Assembly (NCBI RefSeq): GCF_000684975.1
Contig: NZ_BAXZ01000023.1
Location: 66,402-130,401, forward strand
Origin: Paraburkholderia acidipaludis NBRC 101816
Lineage (GTDB): Bacteria > Pseudomonadota > Gammaproteobacteria > Burkholderiales > Burkholderiaceae
DNA: 64,000 nt
Direction of reading: 5' to 3'
Positions 1-7,485 of this stretch are shown here, piece after piece. The notes under the pieces are model-generated. The model saw nothing but the letters and a program-made list of their open reading frames with translations, made no database searches and had not been told where the DNA came from. The translations under genes and the position numbers were made by a program. How positions within the stretch are numbered: the stretch's first letter is position 1; every line of letters begins with the position of its first letter.

Positions 1-662
1 TGGCCGACGATCTGGCGGCGCGCAGCAATCGGGTATCGGGATTGGTCAGGATTAGCGTCGCGTGCATCCTGGCCGAATATGTCGTGATTCCGAATTTGCG
101 TGCATTGACCGATCTCCACGCAGACCTCAACGTGAGCTTGCATATCTCCGACCGGGCGGTGGACATGTCGACGGAGGGCGTCGATATTGCCGTCAGGGCA
201 GGCATCGCTCCGCGCGACACACATGTGGCGCTGAAGCTTGGATCGCACCGAAGGGCGTTGTATGGGTCGCCCGCCTATCTGGCCGCGCGCGGCACTCCCC
301 GATTTCCGCACGACCTGAAGCATCACGATCTGATCGCCAATGCGGCTGTTGGCTCCCACAATCAATGGCCATTCGACGGCGGCGGCGAGTTGTCCACTCT
401 GCCCGTAGCGGGAAGGATTCGCGCAGACAATACATCGGCGATCGTGTCGCTCGTGCGGGCAAACATGGGAATTGGGCGCATCAATAAGGTGATAGGCGAC
501 GAGCTCGTGGCACGCGGCGCGCTGACCCAGGTTCTGGAAAACTATGAAGACCCGACCGAGTTCGATATCTCGGCCGTAACCCTGGCACCCCGGAATCGTG
601 TTCCCAAAGTTCGCGTTTGTCTGGACTTTCTGTTTGACTGCTTCAAGAAATTCAGGGCTTGA
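1..662 (+). CDS. LysR-family transcriptional regulator, C-terminal part (5' end outside window)
   Basis: The reading frame is open from the first bases, so the gene starts upstream of the window; the first in-frame start-like codon (TTG at 42) is internal. The visible part begins in the linker after the helix-turn-helix (residues like LAARSNRVSGLVRI) and continues through a LysR substrate-binding domain, with the usual 'GVDIAVRAG' segment and a late 'ANMGIG' turn. LysR proteins bind DNA as tetramers and respond to a small ligand; the ligand cannot be told here. The next genes downstream on this strand are a cupin and a VOC protein, too distant to assume an operon. Confidence 0.88.
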   Translation, partial: ADDLAARSNRVSGLVRISVACILAEYVVIPNLRALTDLHADLNVSLHISDRAVDMSTEGVDIAVRAGIAPRDTHVALKLGSHRRALYGSPAYLAARGTPRFPHDLKHHDLIANAAVGSHNQWPFDGGGELSTLPVAGRIRADNTSAIVSLVRANMGIGRINKVIGDELVARGALTQVLENYEDPTEFDISAVTLAPRNRVPKVRVCLDFLFDCFKKFRA

Positions 663-930
663 GAAAAAGGAATTGGATCGGAATAGCCATGCGTAGCGCG
701 TTTGTTCGGGTCGTGCTCGTTCTGCAATACCAAATTGTGCATCGGTCGCTTTCCGCGTGAAGAGAGGTCTGCGATAGTGGCGCCGTCTCTTCTTCGGCAC
801 GGCCGCCGCGATTGTGGTGGCCGTTGTCGAAACGCCTGGCGTCGCTGTCGACCCGACGGGTTGATTGGGTGATTGGCTTGTGGCGCACGATACGTCAGGC
901 TTTCTTTTCAACTTTCTCGAGGGTGAACAG

Positions 931-1398
931 ATGTGCTGGTGCTGCCCTACCTTTCAAAGCAAGCCGATCTCCTTGTCGAGACGTCAATTCGCCTGTACGG
1001 CGCTCGCTGCCGCAGCTACGACGACAGGCCTGATGAGTTGGAGTCGTCCGGCGCGAGCCGAGGCGCAATCCATCCAGCCTGTTGTGCGAACCCTGCTTGA
1101 AAAGCGGGCCATTCCCGGTTCGGACCAGGAAATGCAGATGATGCTCGTCACTTTTCAACCGGGCGTTGCGTCGCCGCTGCATCATCATCCCGTTGCCGGT
1201 TTGAACTATATCGTCGAGGGCATGGCGGAGTCCGCATACGGTGACGATACGCCCAGGATTTACCACGCGGGCGAGACGCTGCAGGATCTGCCGAACATTC
1301 CCCACACGCTGTTCCGAAACCCCAGCAAATCGGAAATATTGCGCTTTCTCATTTTCACCAATCTTCGGCCGGACCAGCCCTATTTGATCGTGCCTTGA
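931..1398 (+). CDS. Exported cupin-domain protein with twin-arginine signal
   Basis: 155 residues. The ATG at 931 is preferred over in-frame starts upstream because GAGGG lies just before it and the protein then opens with a plausible export signal: SRRQF at about residues 18-22 followed by an alanine-rich hydrophobic stretch and an AEA cleavage region, a Tat-type layout. The mature part is a single small beta-barrel with the metal-binding cupin signature HHHPV (about residues 79-83) and a second-half IPHTLFRNP motif. Such proteins sit in the periplasm, and their ligand or reaction is generally unknown. Two Cys pairs (MCWCC) at the very N-terminus are unusual for a Tat leader. Confidence 0.82.
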   Translation: MCWCCPTFQSKPISLSRRQFACTALAAAATTTGLMSWSRPARAEAQSIQPVVRTLLEKRAIPGSDQEMQMMLVTFQPGVASPLHHHPVAGLNYIVEGMAESAYGDDTPRIYHAGETLQDLPNIPHTLFRNPSKSEILRFLIFTNLRPDQPYLIVP

Positions 1399-1488
1399 AG
1401 GTTGAATCCGCGATGAACCGGCGCTGATGCTTGCGAGCGTGGGGTGAGTGTCGGCGACATAGGATGATCGGTACGGGAGATCCGCTTC

Positions 1489-1890
1489 ATGCGATTGTCG
1501 AACTATTTGTTTTTTACGAAGGACTGCGAAGCCGCATTAGCTTTCTATACTGCATGCGGACTTGGCGCTGTCGCCGAGCTAAAACGGTACGGCGAGAACG
1601 GCATGCCGGTACCGACTCCGGCGATGCAGGGACGCGTTATGCACGCCGCCTTTGCGGGGCCCGGGGTATTCTTCTATGCATCGGACAATCACGACGCTGA
1701 GCCGATGCGCGGTTCAGCTCATATCTTGATGATGGAAGACGTGAAGAAGACCCATCACCTTTTCGCACAACTCAGTAAAGGCGGAAATGTGACGACCCCG
1801 CTCGATATTCAACCTTGGGGCGATCTCTTCGGTAAGCTTACCGATCGCTTCGGCGTTCAATGGATGTTGAACTGCCGGGTCTCCCAATGA
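1489..1890 (+). CDS. VOC-family protein (PhnB/glyoxalase-like)
   Basis: 133 residues, starting at ATG 1489 with GGGAGA eight bases upstream. The fold signature is the vicinal oxygen chelate beta-alpha-beta repeat: NYLFFTKDCEAALAFYTACG at the N-terminus, HAAFAGPGVFFYASD in the middle and 'PWGDLFGKLTDRFGVQWMLN' at the end, the C-terminal pattern of PhnB-type proteins. This subgroup is often annotated as PhnB or 3-demethylubiquinone-like but has no proven reaction in most species. It stands alone between the cupin gene and a fossil on the other strand. Confidence 0.85.
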   Translation: MRLSNYLFFTKDCEAALAFYTACGLGAVAELKRYGENGMPVPTPAMQGRVMHAAFAGPGVFFYASDNHDAEPMRGSAHILMMEDVKKTHHLFAQLSKGGNVTTPLDIQPWGDLFGKLTDRFGVQWMLNCRVSQ

Positions 1891-1894
1891 CTGG

Positions 1895-2200
1895 CTAAGA
1901 ACGGACTACCACGTCGACGAAATCGGGGTTGTCGAACGCCGCCGCCGAGCGCGCATAGATGTCGTCGCCGAAACGCCAGGTCGGCGACCATAGTGACCAT
2001 AAGAGACGGCAGAGTTTGCGCCGGTTTTCGGTCAGCCCGGCCTGGCCACGCTCGCCGTGAGGATAATACTGGTATCACAGCCGGTGTTCGTTTTCGGGGT
2101 CGATTGGCTGGCCGGCGGCGGCTATATTCTGGATGTTGTAGCCGTTGACCGAAACCAGCCCGCGTGCAGCGGCAAAGCCAATAAAAGCTTCTACTTCATT
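1895..2200 (-). pseudogene. Decayed alpha/beta-hydrolase fragment
   Basis: Reading the minus strand from about 2200 gives a continuous C-terminal segment of an alpha/beta hydrolase: ARGLVSVNGYNIQNIAAAG, then PENEHRL, a TGA stop (2075-2077) exactly where the family has Trp, then YQYYPHGERGQAGL, LWSLWSPTWRFGDD and AFDNPDFVDVV, ending at TAG 1895-1897 where homologues continue. Both the catalytic N-terminal half and the last part are missing. Its 5' edge abuts and slightly overlaps the tautomerase 3' end in another frame, so a deletion joined the two genes. It is a fossil with no predicted function. Confidence 0.75.
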
Positions 2201-2421
2201 GCCCGCTGTTTGCGATACTCGGGGACCGGCAGACCGCCCCAGCCCCAATTCTCCATTTCCACCTCCTCGATCACGACAAACGTCGCGTCAAGAGGCTTAT
2301 TCAGCACGTCGAGCAGCAGGCGGCTGACGCCGTGGATGAGCTTCGCTTTTTCCTCCGCGGTAACGTGGTCGGTGCCGGGCGTGGTGCCTTCGCGGGTAAT
2401 CTGGATCGTGACGATTGGCAT
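2191..2421 (-). CDS. 4-oxalocrotonate tautomerase-family protein
   Basis: 76 residues. The mature N-terminal proline used as general base in this superfamily is present (MPIVTIQITREG). The body keeps the family pattern AEEKAKLIHGVSRLLLDVLNK and the 'FVVIEEVEMENWGWGG' strand, ending GLPVPEYRKQR, typical of small tautomerases that act as oligomers on enol/keto substrates. It lies 64 bases downstream of the SDR gene on the same strand and directly before a hydrolase fossil, so it was probably the middle gene of a small catabolic operon whose third gene was lost. Substrate unknown. Confidence 0.88.
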   Translation of the reverse strand: MPIVTIQITREGTTPGTDHVTAEEKAKLIHGVSRLLLDVLNKPLDATFVVIEEVEMENWGWGGLPVPEYRKQRAMK

Positions 2422-2485
2422 GATGTAGACCTTGATCGGTTCGACAAACGGGGCGCGGACTCACCACGCCCCAGGAAAAAAGTCC

Positions 2486-3196
2486 TTAGTGACCCGCGAC
2501 CTGGCCGCCGTCCACATGCAGGACTTCGCCTGTCACGAACGGTGCGGAATCGAGGTAGGTGATGGCGTTCACGATATCGCTCATCTCGCCCATTTGACCG
2601 ACGGGATGCAGTGCGCCGAGCGCTGCATGCGTTTCTTCCGGGTGCATCGGCGACTTGATGATGCCCGGCGAGACCGCATTCGCACGGATGCCGCGCCGGG
2701 CGTACTCGATCGCGAGCGAGCGGGTCGCGGCCGCGATGCCGCCCTTGGTCAGCGAGGCCAGCACCGAGGGCACGCCGTCCACTGCATGGTCCACCAGCGT
2801 CGTCGTGATGCTGACAATGTGGCCGCTCTTTTGCTTTTCCATCTCGGCGACGGCGAGCTGCGTGATGTAGAAGAAGCCCGACAGGTTCACGTTGGTGATG
2901 GTCGCGTAGTCCTCGGGCGTGTATTGGGTGAACGGCTTTGCGATGAAGACGCCGGCGTTGTTGACCAGCGTGTCCACGCGGCCGAAGCGCTTGACGGCTT
3001 CTTCCACCACGCGCCGGGCCGTTGCCGGATCGCCGATATCGCCCGCTACGGTTGCGATGCCGGAGTCGTCCGACGGCTTGATGCTGCGTGCGGTGGCGAC
3101 GACGTTGTAGCCCAGCTTGCGGAACGCCTTGACCGTTTCCGCGCCGATGCCTTGCGACGCGCCCGTGACGATGACAACCTTTTGGGAATTGCTCAT
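2486..3196 (-). CDS. SDR-family oxidoreductase lacking the catalytic tyrosine
   Basis: 236 residues, a classical short-chain dehydrogenase by fold: TGASQGIG nucleotide-binding motif at about residues 11-18, NNAG at about 79-82, and a C-terminal 'PFVTGEVLHVDGG' strand. The YxxxK active-site motif is not intact: lining up the conserved lysine in SVLASLTKGG puts alanine where tyrosine should be. A subfamily with this segment appears to exist, so it may be a real variant instead of a fresh mutation; the reaction is therefore uncertain. Likely first gene of a short operon with the tautomerase. Confidence 0.86.
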   Translation of the reverse strand: MSNSQKVVIVTGASQGIGAETVKAFRKLGYNVVATARSIKPSDDSGIATVAGDIGDPATARRVVEEAVKRFGRVDTLVNNAGVFIAKPFTQYTPEDYATITNVNLSGFFYITQLAVAEMEKQKSGHIVSITTTLVDHAVDGVPSVLASLTKGGIAAATRSLAIEYARRGIRANAVSPGIIKSPMHPEETHAALGALHPVGQMGEMSDIVNAITYLDSAPFVTGEVLHVDGGQVAGH

Positions 3197-3375
3197 TTGA
3201 AACCTCGAATTAGTCGGTTGAATTCAGCTCTGCAGTCGATCGGATTCACAGCTCCGATGGACATCAATCTAGGCTTGTTCTCGCCAGTTACGAATACCCT
3301 GCCGGGACAAACAGCTTTTCTTCGGTGGAATAAATCGGGAGCGCGAAATGTCGGCTGCTCCCGGGCCACCCAAGC

Positions 3376-3606
3376 GCCGCGAAAGGGGGAGAGAGCTCGA
3401 TTCTCGGCATGGCAAGCCGTGGACGTTTGAACGTTCTCGCCAATATTGTCGCCAGGCCGCCGGCCGCGCTAATCGACGCGTTCGAGGGGAAAACGGCGAA
3501 TCTGCTTCCCGCGGGCGACGTCAAATCCGGACGCTTCTCCGCGCAACGATCGAAAAGTAGGCCAGGAGAGAGGGGGAAGACATCGCGACGCGCGAACACG
3601 CGATGA
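3376..3606 (+). pseudogene. Fossil of 2-oxoglutarate dehydrogenase E1 (sucA-like) fragment
   Basis: The frame through ATG 3409 reads KGGESSILG, MASRGRLNVLANIV, PAALIDAFEGK and LPAGDVK, matching the thiamine-diphosphate E1 segment GMAHRGRLNVL...FEGK...LPAGDVKYH of SucA. Family members have about 15 extra residues between the GGES and GMAHRG blocks, so an internal deletion is likely. After LPAGDVK the match ends in a basic tail and TGA. The full protein is over 900 residues, so roughly 60 codons remain with no flanking sucB or lpd. The bases between the SDR start and this fragment (3197-3375) hold no other gene. Confidence 0.65.
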
Positions 3607-3639
3607 GGTAGCGGCTTGCCGCCTGGCGTCGAGCCTCAG

Positions 3640-5574
3640 TCATGCTTCCCGGTAGTTGAGCCAGACCTTCATGGGGCCGCTCTCACGGTTGTGCCACGCG
3701 AAGTAGGGGATGGCCGTAAGGGAGACCGGCTGCGACCGCGCGGCGCGAGCGGCGGGCGATAGCTCGGCGAATGGCCGGTACAGCTCGCCGGACCAGGACG
3801 AGTCGATCGCGCGGCGCTGAGCCGGACCTTTCAGGACCACTATGCCGTTGAGCAAGCCCGGATCCCACGAGGTTTGCAGGTTCGACGGGTCGATAAAGAT
3901 CTCGTCGAGATCGACGCCCGGCATATCGGCCTGCTCCGCGCAATACAGCACCGGACCTCGGCTCAAGGCCACGCGGCCGCGATTGTCCGGGACCTTCGGG
4001 TGGCTTTGCCATACGCGAACAGGCATAGAGAGGTCGAGGCGCACGGTGTCGCCGCGGCGCCAGATCCGGTGTAGCTCGACATAGCCTTCCGCGTTGGCCG
4101 CTGCTTCGACTCGCTCTCCGTTAATGGCGATATCGAACGATGCGTCTGCCGCCGCGCGGGTCCACCCAGGAATTCGCAGCTTCAGGGTAAAGGTTGATTC
4201 GGCATCCAGACTAATATCGACCCGGCCTTCCCACGGGTACCGCGTGCGCTGGCCGATCTGCACCGCGTTTCCAGTCACTTCGAGAGCCGCGTCGCTATCG
4301 GCGTACAGATTGACGTAAAGCGATTGCGCATCCGTTCCATAGACGTAGCCGGGCAACGAGGCAATCGTGCGCGCGACGTTGGGCGGGCAGCACGCGCATT
4401 CGTACCAGGTCTTGCGCCGGTGCGCGCCGTCGTTTTCGAGGGGGTTGACGTAGTAGTAGGACTGCCCGTCCAGCGACCAGCCGGGCAGCATGCCGTTGTA
4501 GAGCGTCCACTCGAACAGATCGACATAGCGTGCGTTGCCGGTTGCGGCAAACATGCGATGGCACCACATCATGTTGCCGATCGCCGCGCACGTTTCCGTG
4601 TACGCCTGGCTGTTGGGCAGCTCGTAATCGTTGCCAATGGATTCGCCGTCGTGACGCGAGCCCACGCCGCCGGTGATGTACATGCGGCGCGCGGCGAGCC
4701 TGTCCCAAAGCGTTTCGAGGCGCGGCAGCAGGTTCGCGTCGCCGGTCTCGAGGTACAGGTCGGTAATGCCGCAGGCCATGTACAGCGCGCGCACCGCATG
4801 GCCCGCAAGCGACTCCATGCGATCGAACGGCACATCGTCCTGGAAGTACGCATCGCCGAAGCGCCCGCCTTTCAGCAGACCGTGGCCGCGCGCTTCGATG
4901 AAGTATCGCGCGAGATCGAGGTAGCGTGGCCGGCCGGTCTCGCGCGCAAGCTCGATCAGCGCCATCTCGACTTCCTCGTGACCGTCGACGCCTTCCACCT
5001 TCCCTTCGGATGCCGGGCCGAAGCGTTCGTGCAGCATGTCCGCGAATCGCAGGGCGATGTTCAGCAGGCGCGCCTTGCCCGTGCTGCGATGGTGAGCCAC
5101 CGCGGCCTGAATCAGGTGTCCGCCGACATACATCTCGTGCAGGTCGCGCAGATTAGTCCACTTTTCATCGGGGCGATCCACCGTGAAGTACGTGTCGATA
5201 TAGCCGTCGGCCTCCTGTGCGCGCTCGATCAGGCCGATGCCTTCGTCGATGCGCTTTTCGATCTCCGCGTCGGGCCCCTTGGCAAGGGACCATGCAGCGG
5301 CCTCCAGCCATTTGTACAGATCGGAGTCGTTGAAGAAGAGGCCGGAGTACGCACCTTGGTACTCGCCGGAAACCCGCCGAAAATTATTCAGTCTCCCGGT
5401 GGACTCCAGCAGGTCCCACTGACTTAACAAGGTATGCTTACTATTGAGGTCATGACGATGCCCCCAGAATGGGCCGCGCAGATGAACGGCATTTACCGGG
5501 ACCGGCTTGACCCGGGCGTAAGGGGACGCGGAAAGATCGACGACTACCGGACGGCGGGCAAGAGATTCGTTCAT
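3640..5574 (-). CDS. Glycoside hydrolase family 127, beta-L-arabinofuranosidase
   Basis: 644 residues, close to the roughly 660 of the characterised Bifidobacterium enzyme HypBA1. GH127 enzymes remove beta-L-arabinofuranose by a cysteine-based retaining mechanism with a zinc site. The expected zinc/catalytic region is visible: ETCAAIGNMMW in the middle and ECACCPPNVART about 70 residues later, giving the Glu and three Cys of the site including the nucleophile in the CCPPN motif. An (alpha/alpha)6-type N-terminal two-thirds is followed by beta-sandwich strands. No signal peptide, so it should act in the cytoplasm on imported oligosaccharides. It is the last gene of the operon, 13 bases after the permease gene. 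Confidence 0.9.
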   Translation of the reverse strand: MNESLARRPVVVDLSASPYARVKPVPVNAVHLRGPFWGHRHDLNSKHTLLSQWDLLESTGRLNNFRRVSGEYQGAYSGLFFNDSDLYKWLEAAAWSLAKGPDAEIEKRIDEGIGLIERAQEADGYIDTYFTVDRPDEKWTNLRDLHEMYVGGHLIQAAVAHHRSTGKARLLNIALRFADMLHERFGPASEGKVEGVDGHEEVEMALIELARETGRPRYLDLARYFIEARGHGLLKGGRFGDAYFQDDVPFDRMESLAGHAVRALYMACGITDLYLETGDANLLPRLETLWDRLAARRMYITGGVGSRHDGESIGNDYELPNSQAYTETCAAIGNMMWCHRMFAATGNARYVDLFEWTLYNGMLPGWSLDGQSYYYVNPLENDGAHRRKTWYECACCPPNVARTIASLPGYVYGTDAQSLYVNLYADSDAALEVTGNAVQIGQRTRYPWEGRVDISLDAESTFTLKLRIPGWTRAAADASFDIAINGERVEAAANAEGYVELHRIWRRGDTVRLDLSMPVRVWQSHPKVPDNRGRVALSRGPVLYCAEQADMPGVDLDEIFIDPSNLQTSWDPGLLNGIVVLKGPAQRRAIDSSWSGELYRPFAELSPAARAARSQPVSLTAIPYFAWHNRESGPMKVWLNYREA

Positions 5575-5587
5575 GGGTATCGATGAT

Positions 5588-6529
5588 TTACGCCTTGACC
5601 GCGCCGGCGATCAGGCCATGGATATAGAAGCGCTGAAGCAGCAGGAACAGCACCGCGCAGGGAAGAATCGAGATCGTGATGCCGGCCTGCATGAGCCCCC
5701 AATCGACGGCGCCCAGCTGGCCGCTTTGCGCGTTGAGCAGCATGACCGGCAACGTGTAGTTCGAGGAATCGTTGATCAGGATGAGCGCGGCGAGCAGTTC
5801 ATTCCACGATCCGAAGAACGCGAACAATCCGGCCGTCACGAGCCCCGGCATGACGAGCGGCAGCATGACCATGCGCAGCGACTGGAGCGGGCTGCACCCG
5901 TCGATGCGTGCCGCTTCTTCGATTTCGCGCGGCACGGCATCGAACGAGTTGCGCATCATAAAAACGGCGAACGGCAACTGGAAGGTCGTATACACCAGCG
6001 CGAGGCCGAACAGCGTCCCCTGAATATGCATCCAGCGCAGCAACACGAAGAGCGGATTCAGGATCGACTGGAACGGGATCATCAGCGTGGCGAGAATGAC
6101 GATGAAGATCAGGTTGCGCCCTCGAAACCGGAAGCGGGAGAAGCCATAGCCGCCGAGCGTCGAGAGCAGCAGCGTCATGGCGACCGTCATGCCGCTGACC
6201 GAGGCGCTGTTGCCGAGGTACCGCCAGATCCCGGCACCGTAGGCGGCGAGGTTGAGGTAATTTTCGAGCGACAGGTGCGAGGGCAGATATTTCGGCGGCG
6301 AAGCATTCGCGTCCACGGACGGGTAGAGCGAAGTGAAAGCCGCCCATACAACAGGAAAGAGGAACACCAGCATCAATGCGCCGCACGCCGCGTAGTAGAG
6401 CGACGTCGCCACCCGCTTCCTGATGGCGACATAAACATCGTGCCGGTGCGCGTGCCGCTGCGCCGTCGCCACGGCCGCCGGGTCGCCCGCTCGCAGATCC
6501 GTGCCGCCGGAGTTCAGCACGTTATTCAT
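5588..6529 (-). CDS. CUT1 ABC importer permease, MalG type
   Basis: 313 residues with a long cytoplasmic N-terminus, then six predicted membrane helices (first around residues 40-60, ALMLVFLFPVVWAAF). The EAA loop that docks on the ATPase is present as EIEEAARIDGCSPLQSLRMV. It belongs to the carbohydrate uptake type 1 branch and pairs with the neighbouring MalF-type permease, whose 3' end it overlaps by 8 bases, indicating coupled translation. With the binding protein upstream and GH127 downstream, the likely cargo is an arabinofuranose-containing oligosaccharide; this is inferred from context. Confidence 0.9.
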   Translation of the reverse strand: MNNVLNSGGTDLRAGDPAAVATAQRHAHRHDVYVAIRKRVATSLYYAACGALMLVFLFPVVWAAFTSLYPSVDANASPPKYLPSHLSLENYLNLAAYGAGIWRYLGNSASVSGMTVAMTLLLSTLGGYGFSRFRFRGRNLIFIVILATLMIPFQSILNPLFVLLRWMHIQGTLFGLALVYTTFQLPFAVFMMRNSFDAVPREIEEAARIDGCSPLQSLRMVMLPLVMPGLVTAGLFAFFGSWNELLAALILINDSSNYTLPVMLLNAQSGQLGAVDWGLMQAGITISILPCAVLFLLLQRFYIHGLIAGAVKA

Positions 6530-7463
6530 TGTCGTCTCGCAGAAGGAGCATCTGGAGCACGCTAAGAATCAGCAGTACGACCAGCAGCACGACGGACATG
6601 GCCGACCCGTATCCCAGCTTGAAGTAGGTGAACGACGCGCGGTAGATCCAGTGAACCACCGTGATCGTGCTGTTCATCGGGCCGCCGTGCGTCATCACGT
6701 AAAACTGCTCGAACGCGAGATACGAGCCGATCACGCACATGATCAAGGCCAGGGCGAACGTGCGCCGCATCAGCGGAATGGTGATGTAGCGCTGCTGGGC
6801 GAACCATCCGGCGCCGTCGATGCGGGCGGCGTCGTACAGATCCTCGGGAATGGCCTGCATGCCCACCAGCAGGATGACCATGGTAAAGCCCGAAGCTTTC
6901 CAGAGCACCATGACGGTGATCGACGCGAGGGCGGAGTTTGCGTCTCCCAGCCATTGAACCGGTTGGTCGACAATCCCCAACTGCATGAGCAGCGCGCTAA
7001 AGATGCCGACCTGGTCGTTGAACATCCAGACCCACAGCAGGCTGGCCGAAGTCATGCCGATCACGACCGGCAGGAAATACGCAGTGCGAAAGATTCCGAC
7101 CATCCGCCCCGCGCGGTTCACGAGCAGCGCAAGGACGAACGCGACAGCGAAAATCGCCGGCGTGACGATCAGCGTGTATTCGGTCGTGAACCACAGCGCG
7201 CTCCAGAACGACTGGTCCCTCAGGAGTTCGAGGTAGTTCGCCATTCCGGCGAACGTCGCGTGGCCCATGAGCGGCCACCGGTAGAGCGACATGCCCAGCG
7301 TCATCGCCAGCGGCACGATGAAGAACACCGTGGTGAAGATCACGCAGGGCAGAACGAACCAATAGCCTTGCCACTCGCGGCCGAGGCCGCCGTGTTGCCG
7401 GCGCGCCCGGCGCGGCGGCAGGTCCGGCTGGCCGCGCGCGGGTGACTGAGTCAGAACCTCCAT
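6522..7463 (-). CDS. CUT1 ABC importer permease, MalF/UgpA type
   Basis: 313 residues. Six membrane helices start at about residue 33 (GYWFVLPCVIFTTVFFIVPL) and the ATPase-docking EAA loop reads EDLYDAARIDGAGWFAQQRY. The start ATG has GAGGAG nine bases upstream. It forms the heterodimeric channel with the MalG-type partner encoded immediately downstream. The operon encodes no ATPase, so energy must come from a subunit encoded elsewhere, possibly the MsmK/UgpC-type protein at 58595-59722. Confidence 0.9.
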   Translation of the reverse strand: MEVLTQSPARGQPDLPPRRARRQHGGLGREWQGYWFVLPCVIFTTVFFIVPLAMTLGMSLYRWPLMGHATFAGMANYLELLRDQSFWSALWFTTEYTLIVTPAIFAVAFVLALLVNRAGRMVGIFRTAYFLPVVIGMTSASLLWVWMFNDQVGIFSALLMQLGIVDQPVQWLGDANSALASITVMVLWKASGFTMVILLVGMQAIPEDLYDAARIDGAGWFAQQRYITIPLMRRTFALALIMCVIGSYLAFEQFYVMTHGGPMNSTITVVHWIYRASFTYFKLGYGSAMSVVLLVVLLILSVLQMLLLRDDNE

Positions 7464-7485
7464 TGCGCGTCGCTCCTCGATGCCG

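Noticed and set aside
2432..3430. 332-codon plus-strand frame
   Set aside because: Antisense to the SDR gene; repeated Arg/Asp/His content and no start signal.
3288..3599. 103-codon minus-strand frame
   Set aside because: It is antisense to the E1 fossil, whose plus-strand reading clearly matches a known family.
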